This document shows positions 38,231-48,200 of a DNA stretch of 64,000 nt, in pieces. The stretch spans positions 62,001-126,000 of the forward strand of contig NZ_SJSN01000002.1 in assembly GCF_004331675.1 (NCBI RefSeq). Direction: 5' to 3'. Source of the stretch: Pedobacter frigidisoli (GTDB lineage: Bacteria; Bacteroidota; Bacteroidia; Sphingobacteriales; Sphingobacteriaceae). Position 1 is the stretch's first letter, and every line of letters begins with the position of its first letter. The notes under the pieces were generated by a model that saw only the letters and a program-made list of their open reading frames with translations, was not told the DNA's origin and made no database searches. Made by a program: the position numbers and the translations under genes.

Positions 38231-40813
38231 TTATAGGGGTAGGCTAAAATAAAATGTACTTCCAACATTTTCCTTACTTTCTACCCAAATCCTACCATCG
38301 TGTCTTTCGATTATTTCAGCGCTTAAATAAAGCCCTATTCCAAAACCTGAAATAGTATGGTTAGAGCCTACTCGATAATACCTCTGAAAAAGTTTGGCGC
38401 TATCTTCGGCACTAATGCCTATTCCCTGATCTTTAACGCTAACAATAGCGTTTTGCTCATCTGTGTAGCAATTAATATCGATCACTGTTCCTGCATTTGA
38501 GTATTTTACGGCATTACTAAGTAAATTTGAGATTACACTTCCAATCTTATCTCTATCTGCATTGATGATGATGGGTTCCTTGATTGATAAATCGATGGAA
38601 TGAGAATATTGAATAAGGTCACTTTCCTCCACCATTTCCCTTAATAGATCATTGAGGCTGAAATCTATTTTTTGGATCGATAATTTGCCCGATTCCAATC
38701 GTGAAACATTTAAGAAACCATTAATCATGGTGGTCATTTTTTTTATCTGGTTGTGGGTTTTACCCAGCGCATTGCCGTAATATTCATCTTGCGTTTTTCT
38801 TGCCCTGCTTTGTAAAACCTGCACAAAACCGTTAATTGCAGTTAGCGGCGTTTTCAGCTCATGGCTAACCATGCCGATAAAATCATTTTTTCTTTGCTCA
38901 TCCTTTTTCAGTTCCGTAATGTCTACACAAGTGCTAATGTAACCTACAAATAAGCCATTAGTGTTAAATCGTGGCGGGCTTTTGGCTAAAAGCCATCTGT
39001 ATTCGCCCTCTTTATTTAAAATTCTAAATTCGCTGGTAAAAGGAATTTTCTGATCAAAGGCATTAAGCTGAATGGAATTGTAACGTTCTTTATCATCGGG
39101 ATGAATTAAATCAACCCATCCCAATTGGAGTAGATTTTCCATTGATCGCCCTGTTAACTTGAACCAGGCATCATTAAAATAAGTAAACATATTGGTTTCA
39201 TCACCTACGGCAATAAGCACATCAGTTCCTTCGGCCATGGTACGAAACCGCTTTTCACTATCCTCAATCTTTTGTCGATCATCGATCTCTTTAGTGATAT
39301 CGATGATAACCCCAATAAACTTGGCGGCCTTTGTTTTGGAGTTCTCGGTACTTTTTCCTACCACCCTTATCCAGCGTAGCTCACCATTCGATTTTTGGAT
39401 AATTGGATACTGCACATCATAGGGTAAGCCTTTAATTAAGGCTTTATTTCGAGCTTTTTCGATGATTGGAAGGTAACTTGGTACCACCGTAGCTACCACG
39501 TCACCCCAAAAAATATCTCCAGTTTCTGCCAGTCCATAAAATTCCCTCGCCCGATTAGAGATTTCGAATTTTCTGGATACGAGATCTACACTGTACGTTC
39601 CCAAGTTTCCAGATTCTAACGCCAAACCCAAATTTTCCTCAGCATCTGCAAGCTCCTCATTTTTTAGAAATAAGCTGTCTTGCGATTCTTGTAATTCTTC
39701 GTTTGTGGTGGCTAATTCTTCGTTTGTTGCGGCAAGTTCCTCGTTAGAAGCTGCAAGCTCTTCGATAGTAAACTGAAGAGCTACCTTGCTTTCCTCAAGC
39801 TTTTTTCTGCTTTCCACACTTTCAGTAATATCCATAACTGTGGCCAGGATATAGACCACTTTTCCCTTCCCATCAAAAATAGGGTCGTAAGAAAAGTTAA
39901 CATAAATTTGTTTGATATTGCCTTCTTTGGATGATATATCAACAACAACCTCAGGCATTGCAATCTTTTGGCCTGTTTCAAAAACGTTGGCTAGTAATTT
40001 TGGAAATTGCTGACCTTTCAATTCAGGGAAAACATCAATAATACTTTTTCCCACAGTTTCGCCCCATGTTCTCTGCCAAATATTTAACATTGGTGGGTTT
40101 GGGTGCTCAATAATCAAGCTGCCACCAACCAACAAAGTCATTGCTACAGGTGTGGTTTGTATAATGCTTTGCAGCAAATGCCTATTAAATTCCAAGTCGT
40201 TTGTACGTCTTAAAATTCTTTCCTCCAACTGGATATTCAGTGATTCTAAATCGTGTCTCGATTTACTCAGCGCATGATTAGAAGTTAATAATTCCTCAAT
40301 ACTTGCCTGAAGTTCCTCATTAGAAGCAGCCAATTGTTCGTGTGTATCGGCGAGTTTACGACTTAGATCTTCTTCCCTCTGTACTGAGGAATCAAAATTT
40401 CTTTCCCTTAAAACGAGAGCAGTAATGTTATGGGTAGTGGTTAATAAAAATTCTGTCTTGCCATCGTTTCCGGGTATTGGCATAATTTCGAGCTGCCACC
40501 AACTCTCTTGCGTTTCTGTTGGGTCATTATCTGGGATTTTGTATTCGAAAACAGGAAGTTTAGTGGCTTGTTTTGTTTCTAGGGCCAGCATTAATCCATC
40601 CGCCAACACTTTTTTTCCGATCAAAGATTCCTCTCCAGGGTAGGCTTGCCACAGCGACATGCCGCTAATTTCTCTATTATTGTTGTTTGTTGCTACCTTA
40701 TATGCCTCATTGTAGGCTAAAATCGTAAAATCTGGCGCATTGGCTTTTAGTACAATTCGAGGTGCGTTGGTATCAAAGAGGGCCTTAAATAGAGGTGAAT
40801 CTAAATGGTTCAT
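38231..40813 (-). CDS. Multi-PAS sensor histidine kinase with coiled-coil heptads
   Basis: 860 aa soluble kinase. An N-terminal PAS-like domain (about 10-140), a coil, a second PAS (about 210-345), then a heptad array (ELAASNE, ELAATNE, ELATTNE, ELQESQD) at ~355-400, two more PAS/PAC domains (to ~605), HisKA with FIGMVSHELKTPLTAINGF and HATPase_c (VISNLLSNAVKYS, VKDQGIGI, LFQRYYRV, GFGIGLYLSAEI). The kinase core is a close paralogue of the kinase at 6989-8956. The start at 40813 (MNHLDSP) is preferred over 40876. Confidence 0.95.
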   Translation of the reverse strand: MNHLDSPLFKALFDTNAPRIVLKANAPDFTILAYNEAYKVATNNNNREISGMSLWQAYPGEESLIGKKVLADGLMLALETKQATKLPVFEYKIPDNDPTETQESWWQLEIMPIPGNDGKTEFLLTTTHNITALVLRERNFDSSVQREEDLSRKLADTHEQLAASNEELQASIEELLTSNHALSKSRHDLESLNIQLEERILRRTNDLEFNRHLLQSIIQTTPVAMTLLVGGSLIIEHPNPPMLNIWQRTWGETVGKSIIDVFPELKGQQFPKLLANVFETGQKIAMPEVVVDISSKEGNIKQIYVNFSYDPIFDGKGKVVYILATVMDITESVESRKKLEESKVALQFTIEELAASNEELAATNEELATTNEELQESQDSLFLKNEELADAEENLGLALESGNLGTYSVDLVSRKFEISNRAREFYGLAETGDIFWGDVVATVVPSYLPIIEKARNKALIKGLPYDVQYPIIQKSNGELRWIRVVGKSTENSKTKAAKFIGVIIDITKEIDDRQKIEDSEKRFRTMAEGTDVLIAVGDETNMFTYFNDAWFKLTGRSMENLLQLGWVDLIHPDDKERYNSIQLNAFDQKIPFTSEFRILNKEGEYRWLLAKSPPRFNTNGLFVGYISTCVDITELKKDEQRKNDFIGMVSHELKTPLTAINGFVQVLQSRARKTQDEYYGNALGKTHNQIKKMTTMINGFLNVSRLESGKLSIQKIDFSLNDLLREMVEESDLIQYSHSIDLSIKEPIIINADRDKIGSVISNLLSNAVKYSNAGTVIDINCYTDEQNAIVSVKDQGIGISAEDSAKLFQRYYRVGSNHTISGFGIGLYLSAEIIERHDGRIWVESKENVGSTFYFSLPL

Positions 40814-41046
40814 TAATGGGATGATGCGAATAAATAATTTTAACGAATATAACATCTTAAAGCATATAAATGCCAATTGGATGAATCAGGATTATTCCTA
40901 AAGTTAAAACCAGAGGTTTTATAATTTATTAATTTGACTATTTGTAGGTAAATTTCCCTACTTAAAATCCAAGACCAAAGAATATACGTATGTTGTATTA
41001 AATCCGGTAAATGGATTTGCCTTGAAGAACCTTAAACTAAAGAAAA

Positions 41047-41238
41047 ATGTTAAATACAACAATCGCAGCAATCCTTGGTGGACCAGAGATGATCATTCTA
41101 GCCATAGCAATCCTTTTATTATTTGGTGGAAAGAAAATTCCAGAATTGATGAGGGGGCTAGGCAAGGGAATTAAAGAATTTAAAAACGGACAAGATGGTA
41201 CTGATGAACCAAAAGTTCAGAAAGAAGCCCAGTTGTAA
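41047..41238 (+). CDS. tatA: Sec-independent translocase subunit TatA/E
   Basis: 63 aa. A single N-terminal membrane helix (GPEMIILAIAILLLFGGKKIPEL) runs into the conserved FGxKKIPEL hinge and an amphipathic helix (MRGLGKGIKEFKNG), then a short polar tail. TatA oligomers form the pore for folded proteins with twin-arginine signals. No tatC is nearby in the window. At least two likely Tat substrates, an aldo/keto reductase and a dienelactone hydrolase, are encoded here. Confidence 0.95.
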   Translation: MLNTTIAAILGGPEMIILAIAILLLFGGKKIPELMRGLGKGIKEFKNGQDGTDEPKVQKEAQL

Positions 41239-41287
41239 TAACAAAATATTTACCCTGAATTACAATACAATCTACAGAAAAACGTTT

Positions 41288-41317
41288 AGCCTTGGATTTA
41301 CATCTGAGGCTTTTTTA
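41288..41317 (+). terminator. Possible terminator after tatA
   Basis: AGCCT (41288-41292) pairs with AGGCT (41307-41311), followed by a T run. The stem is short, but it sits 49 bases after the stop. Confidence 0.5.
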
Positions 41318-41408
41318 TTTTCCAAAGATTTTGTTCTAATATGAGTTATTGTAAAAAAAAAACACGAAAAATTAACTTTTAGATTACATGAAGCATATTG
41401 ACTTAGCC

Positions 41409-41416
41409 TACTTTTG
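41409..41416 (+). promoter_or_regulatory. Possible -7 element (TACTTTTG)
   Basis: Exact TAnnTTTG match 43 bases before the ATG of the 84-aa gene. No good -33 element is visible. Confidence 0.35.
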
Positions 41417-41459
41417 AGCATTCTTTCCATTACCGATTAAAGGGAAAGCCAAAAAACAA

Positions 41460-41714
41460 ATGAAATATTTAGTTAAAGAAATAAGTGAAGGGAATTGCGA
41501 CATCACTTTGTTGCCAGAAAATCTGAACGATAGGAATCTTTTAGCCGAAACTGCAAAGCATTTAAAGGAAGATTTTCAGAAAGAAATTCAATTTTATTAT
41601 GAAGATGCCTTAAAAAATGAGCTCAGTGGAAATGCCACTTTTGTATCATTAAATTTTGAGGAAAGTAATTATCCGAAGCGGGTAAATGTGAATTATCAGA
41701 TTGTTCAAAATTGA
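41460..41714 (+). CDS. Hypothetical protein (84 aa)
   Basis: No known family recognised. It is a small soluble protein with a beta-helix-beta look: YLVKEISEGNCDITLLPENLN, a helix LAETAKHLKEDFQKEIQFYYEDALKN, then strands FVSLNFEESNYPKRVNVNYQIV. It is flanked by a -7 element upstream and a strong terminator 8 bases after the stop, which support it as a real monocistronic gene. Confidence 0.65.
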   Translation: MKYLVKEISEGNCDITLLPENLNDRNLLAETAKHLKEDFQKEIQFYYEDALKNELSGNATFVSLNFEESNYPKRVNVNYQIVQN

Positions 41715-41722
41715 TTTAACTA

Positions 41723-41756
41723 AAGGTTTTTTCCGATGAGGAAAAAACTTTTTTAT
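41723..41756 (+). terminator. Strong intrinsic terminator after the 84-aa gene
   Basis: Stem of about 11 bp, AAGGTTTTTTCC with GGAAAAAACTT (one G-U), 5-base loop, then a T run. Confidence 0.8.
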
Positions 41757-41919
41757 TTAGGCTTAGGTGGAAATGTACATAATATTTCCATTTTTTATTT
41801 AAAGCAAAAGTTGTTAACCTTTCCACATTTTTACCGATAAAGATTACTTCAATACACATCTTTTAACCTTTTCAGAATCCAAACAAAAATAGATATAGCT
41901 GTTGGTTGTAAGTAAATAG

Positions 41920-41933
41920 TTGATCGAGATCAA
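41920..41933. promoter_or_regulatory. FNR/CRP-type palindrome (TTGATCGAGATCAA)
   Basis: TTGAT and ATCAA separated by four bases, an exact match to the FNR half-site consensus; the outer G/C pair extends the symmetry to 16 bases (41919-41934). It lies ~320 bases before the giant gene ATG and ~150 bases upstream of the -7 element. Confidence 0.45.
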
Positions 41934-42079
41934 CATTACAGAAAATTAGCTAGAAGTAAAAACACGTAAAATATTGTATAAACGATGATTTAATCAAATT
42001 GAGATCAAATAATTATCAACTTGTATAATTAATGCTACGCATTTAAGGTTGTGCTGCGATGAAACACTAGTATTAATTA

Positions 42080-42087
42080 TATCTTTG
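42080..42087 (+). promoter_or_regulatory. Bacteroidota -7 element (TATCTTTG) for the giant gene
   Basis: Exact TAnnTTTG. A TTG occurs at 42049-42051, slightly farther than the ideal -33 distance. It implies a leader of roughly 155 bases. Confidence 0.45.
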
Positions 42088-42251
42088 CAAAAAAAGTGTG
42101 ACAAAGTTTATCAAAAATATCCATGAGATAAATATTTAGCTGTTTTTAAAACCAGTGGTTTTGAAATTACGTAAGTAGTTTTCGAACTGAAACTTAGCTA
42201 TTACAAACTTGCATCATCCCCATTGTTGCAGATCTTCTTATCGTCCCGTGT

Positions 42252-45200
42252 ATGAATAAAATTCTACTCTCTTCGTGTGGCTTCACGCGAAATTATTCTC
42301 GTGTTAACAGTTATTTAACGAAGAACTTCGTTAAATGTTTTGGTCGCGTATTAATTTTTGTTGCATTATTTATTCTTTCTCATCTCGGAACGGCTTTTGG
42401 TCAAACCTATAAAACGCATTACATTGCTCCGGCTCCATGGCAATATTGGACTTCTGCTAATGAAATTGTTATCACCACAAACACTGCCAATACTACCGTT
42501 ACAATTAAGAAAAGCGATGGTACATTAGTCACTTCACTATCTCCAACTCCAACAGCACCAGCCGTATATCGTTTTGTGGGCGCAGCAAATGGAACTCCGT
42601 TAAATACCTTGAATACAATACTTTCTGATAGAGGAATGATTGTAGAGGGGAATAACCCCATAACGGTTAATATTCGAAATGTAGCATCTGATGCGATTGG
42701 TGGAGGAGGTGATAGTTTTATCAAAGGTAATGCCGCTTTATTTAGTTTTGGTGATGCTGCAATTGGTACTGCATTCCGTGTAGGTTACTACCGTGATGGA
42801 GAGCTAAACGGTACAACTCAAAGGCCAAGGTATAGCGTAATGGCCACAGAAAATAATACCACCGTTAAGTTAAATGGTACGGCACTAGTTACACTAAATG
42901 CTGGTCAAAGCTATTTGTTTCAAACCACAATGGGATCTTTGGTAGAAACATCTGCTCCTGCAGTAATGAATTCGGGTGCACATATTGATGCGCCTTTAGG
43001 TTGTAGCGATGGTGTGTATAATCCTGTTCCACCTATAACTTCCTTAGGGAATGAATACATTGTAATCAGGAGTGCGGGAAATAATGTTGCTGAACAAACT
43101 ACTATTATTGCAACCTTACCCAATACAACAGTTAGTGTAACCAATTATAATTTAAATGGAACGTTAGCATCTACAAATAGTTACACCTTAGTCGCTGCAG
43201 GCAGTTTTGTAACGATAAGTAACGGTATTGCAGGGACTGGGACTGGGTCAGGGCAGACTGGCGTTCAATACTCTAGTTCAAAAATCACTGCAACAAAAAA
43301 TGTAGTAGCCTACTCTGGTACTGCAGATGGTTGTGAAGTGGATATGCTTACCTTGGCTCCAATTGCCAATTGTGGGGGGAGTTTAATCGCAAAAACTTAT
43401 AAATTTCGTAATAATAGTGAAGGGGATCTCCCATATTTTGGATACATTACCACAAAGAGTGCCACAGAAAAAATTTTATTAACTACCACAGGTGGCACGG
43501 TTACTTATACAAATCGTGATCTAGAAACAGTTCCAGGAGTTGGCGTAAGAAGGCAATTGGGAAGTACTGGTTTATATCTAATAGATTTTACTAATACAGA
43601 GCTTGGCACTCCAGCAGCCATAACTTTTACAAGTGGCTCTAGGGTAAATGCAGTTCTCGTGCAAAACGGTGGAGGTTTCTCCATGTCTAACTTCATTACG
43701 CCATTACCAGAGCAGGCTATCAAGCCCATTTTAACTCAACCAACTTGTTCAGGAGCTACACTTTCCGCAGATGCATCTGCGGTGGGTCCTTTTCAATGGT
43801 ACCTAAATGGGAACATTATTGCAGGGGCAACAAATAGAACTTTTTCACCAACAGAATCTGGATCATACACCTTAACCTCTATCCTTGGTTGCGGAATTAG
43901 TGCGCAATCTGTGCCGGTAACTGTGGCGTTGTGTAATGTAGAAAGAAGTATTGTGAAAACGGTAGATGACCCAGCTCCACCTATTAACGGAACGGTTCGT
44001 TTTACGGTGACGGCATCAAATACAGGAGTAGGTGTTGCTCTTGGGGTTTCAGTAACCGATTTGTTGCCCTCAGGTTATACTTTTATCAGTAGTTCAGCTT
44101 CAACAGGAACTTCTTACAGCGGAACAACGGGTTTATGGAATATTGGGTCTTTAGGTGCAAACGGTGTGGCAACATTAGTCATAACCGCAAAAGTAAATGC
44201 ATCTGGTAATTATACAAATACAGCGACGATTACAGGTTCGCAGACGGACTCAAACGCGGCTAACGACGTAAGTTCGGTAAGTACTGCACCCATAGCATCA
44301 ATATCCTTAACATCGTCAACTACGCCACCAAGTGATGCCCAAACTGTTTGTATAAATACTGCCATTACCAATATTACTTATGCTATAGGCGGTACAGCAA
44401 CCGGTGCAACTGTTGCAGGGTTGCCCACCGGTGTAACAGCAGCTTACAATTCAGGAACGAGAATCTTGACAATTTCTGGAACGCCAACTGTGATTACTGC
44501 TGGTCCGAAAAGTTATACCGTAACCACAACGGGAGGAAATCCAAACGTTGCTGCAACTGGAACTATCCAAGTTAATGGCGTTGTTGCAACACCTGTATTT
44601 GCGGCAGGTGCCAATTCAACAAGGTGCCAAGGCGCAGGCACACAGATTTACAACGCTACTGCTACAAATGCTACAGGAATTACCTACAGCATCAATACAA
44701 CAAATACTCAAGCCGTTATAGATGCTGCAACTGGAGAGGTTACCTTTTCTCCTTTATTCTCGGGTACAGCCATAATTACTGCAACAGCAGCAGGTTGTTC
44801 GCCAAAAACAGCAACACACACCATTAACATTACCACTACTGGTACAATAACTGGTGCAGCAAACATCTGTAGCGGAAGTGCTGGTACTTTAACTTTAGGT
44901 GGTACCACAGCAAGTGTAGTACGGTGGGAATATTCTATAGATGGTGGTACAAACTGGATCACCTATGTTCCTGCAAATACTACAAATACTTTAAGTTATA
45001 CAAATTTAGCTGTTACAACTACTTTTAGAGCCATTGTTACTGGCGGTGGTTGTTCGGCAGCCCCATCTTCGCCTTTTACGGTAAGTGTTACCCAGAGACC
45101 ATCAATAGCAAACACTACCTACAATTTCTGTGTATTTGGAACATTTAATTTTCAGCCAGTTGATGCTCCTGCAGGAACTACTTATACTTGGAGTGCTCCA

Positions 45201-48200
45201 ACCATTGCTGGTGGCACAGTTACGGGTTCTACATTAGGTACGAATGCCGCTTCGGTTAGTCAATCTCTTACAAATACAGGAACCACCACAGCAACAGTTA
45301 CTTATTCGGTTACCCCAACTAACGGAATTTGCTCAGGAAATCCTTTTACCATAACTGTAATTATTGGTCCAAATATTACTGCTTCTGCATCTAATCCTGC
45401 AGCAATTTGTAGTGGTAGTTCTTTCTCAGTTACACCAACTACCTCAAATACAAACCTAAAATATACTTGGACAGCTAGCATATTAAGCGGTACAGGTGTT
45501 ACAGGATTTAGCAATCAAGCAACTTCAGTTTTAGCCCCAATTAGTCAAACATTAACAAATGGTTCAGCAGCAAATGCAGTAGTAAGATATGTGGTAACCC
45601 CAGTTTTAGATAACTGTTCTGGTACGGCCTTTAATATTGATGTTACTGTTCAAGGTGTAATTACTGCTGGAACAATTGCCGCCAATCAAACTATTTGCGC
45701 AAATACAACAGCTGCGCCAATAACTTCAACAGCCAATGGTACTGGTGGCGGAATAACATCTTACATCTGGGAAAGTTCTACTAATGGAACTAGCTGGACA
45801 ATTATTTCTGGAGCAAACTTAGCAACCTATTCGCCAGGTATTTTAACTCAAACTACACAATACCGTAGAACAACTGTTTCAACAGTGGGAGCGGTAACTT
45901 GTCAATCTGCAACAACTACCCCTGTAGTAATTACTGTTGGTACGGCAAGTACAATTTCAACACAACCAGTTAACCAAAACGTAAGGGCTTTAAGTAATGT
46001 TACCATAACTGTAGCAGCAACTGGCGGCTCTGGTACTCGCCAAATTCAATGGCAAGTAAGTACTGATAACGGAGCGAATTTTACCAATATAGCCAATAAT
46101 ACAATCTATAGTGGCGCAACAACGGTATCATTAACCATCACCAAGGTTAATCAAACTATGGAAGGTTACAAATACAGGGCATCTATCACTCAATCTGATA
46201 ATGCATGTGCTGCTATAACTTCAACCGCTGTTAACCTAACTATAGATTCAGATAGAGATGGGGTGCCAGATACAATTGACCTTGATGATGATAATGATGG
46301 CATAACAGATACTGTTGAAGGTGTTACCGATAAAGATGGTGATGGTATTCCAAATTACTTAGATGTAGATTCTGATAATGATGGTATTGTAGACGCGATT
46401 GAATCAAATGGAAATCCTGCAAATGACACCAATAAAGATGGACGATTTGGAGTAGGAACATTTGTTGATGTAAATGGAAATGGCTTATTAGATTCATTAG
46501 ACCCAGCAGCTGGAGGAACAGCATTGGTTATTCAAGACAAAGACAAAGATGGTAAACCGAATTACTTAGACCTTGATTCTGATGCTGATGGTATTCCTGA
46601 TAATTATGAGGCTGCTTTCTACATTGTAGATGGAGATAATGATGGAGTTATTGGAACTGGACCTATTGTAGATGCTGATGGAGATGGTTTATCAGATTTA
46701 AACGACCCAGATTTTGTAGCATTAAGTAGTTTATTTAATCAAGATCGAGACTTTGATGGCCTTTCTAATTACTTGGATATCGATTCAGATAATGATGGTA
46801 TTATAGATAACATTGAAGGCTTACCGACAACAGTATATGTGGCGCCAACTGGCATAGATACAGATGGTGATGGTATAGATAATGCTTATGATGTTAATAA
46901 TGGCGGGGTAGCTTCTGGCTATTCGAATATTGATGGGGGTAGTGCGCCTGATTATGTAGATACTGATGCAGAAAATGATGGCTTTAGAGATTGGTTAGAA
47001 AATGCGGTGGTTAGTCCGTTAGAAGTAGATGTTAAGAACAACCAAACTGGTGCAAATGGTGCTGATGGAATAATGGATGTATTGCCAGATGCTGATAATG
47101 ATGGTTTGGCAGATATTTATGACAATGATAATGGAAATTCAAATGTAACTAGGTATGCTACAAATGGTGGTCAAACACCTGCAAGTATGCCAAATACGCA
47201 AATTCCAGGTGGTGAAAAGGATTGGAGGGCATCAACAGATTATGATAAAGATGGTGTGCCAGATGGAATAGATTTAGATGATGACAATGATGGAATATTA
47301 GATACGGTAGATGGAATGTTGGATACTGGCGGCAGAGATGGTTTGCCAAATTACCATGACCTTGATTCAGATGGTGATGGTATTCCAGATGTAATTGAAG
47401 CTGGTGGTTCAGACCCAGATAATAATGGCTTGCCAGGAATTGGCTTAGTAGGAACTAAGGTAGACGCAAACGGAATTCCTTTAGCTGCAAATGGTGGTTA
47501 TACACCGAGAGATAAAGATGGTGATGGTACACCAGATTTCTTTGACCTAGATTCTGATAATGATGATATAAATGATGTAATTGAAAATGGCGGACCAGAT
47601 CCTGATGGTGATGGAAAAGCTGGTATCGGTTTTACCAATGATTTTGATAATGACGGAATCAACGATTTGGTTGATGATTATAATAACAATACAGGAAGTT
47701 TAACTGGCGATCCCTCTGGAACACCAATGACAGTGAAAGATGCAGATGGTGATGGTATGCCGAATTATTTAGATATCGATTCTGATAATGATGGTATTTT
47801 GGATTCTGTTGAAGGAGTTGGCGACCTTGATGGAGATGGAGTCCCTAATTTCTTAGATCTAGATTCTGATGGTGATGGAATTCCAGATAATATCGAAGTA
47901 CAAGCTACCGCAAACTATATCGTTCCAACTGGAATTGACTCAGATGGTGATGGTTTGGATAATGCTTATGAAGCTACCAATGGTTTAACTCCAATAAATA
48001 CTGATGGTACAGACCAACCAGATTATTTAGACTTAGATTCTGATAATGATGGAGAAAGCGATACGCTAGAAGCATACGATACAGACAATGACGGCGTGGC
48101 AAATATTGTGGCAGCAGGAGCTGATGCGGATAAAGATGGTTTAGATAATAATTTCGATAATAACTATGCTGCTTTTAATCCAACTAACGGACAAACGCCA

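Larger units (their letters stand above)
41757..42251. other. Long upstream region of the giant adhesin gene
   Basis: About 495 AT-rich bases without a gene. It contains an exact FNR/CRP-type palindrome at 41920-41933 and a TAnnTTTG element at 42080-42087. Such a long leader suggests regulated expression or a long 5' untranslated region. Confidence 0.6.

Noticed and set aside
40905..40921. Short hairpin TAAAACC-AGA-GGTTTTA upstream of tatA
   Set aside because: Three-base loop, AT-rich stem and no T run; too weak to call a terminator or operator.
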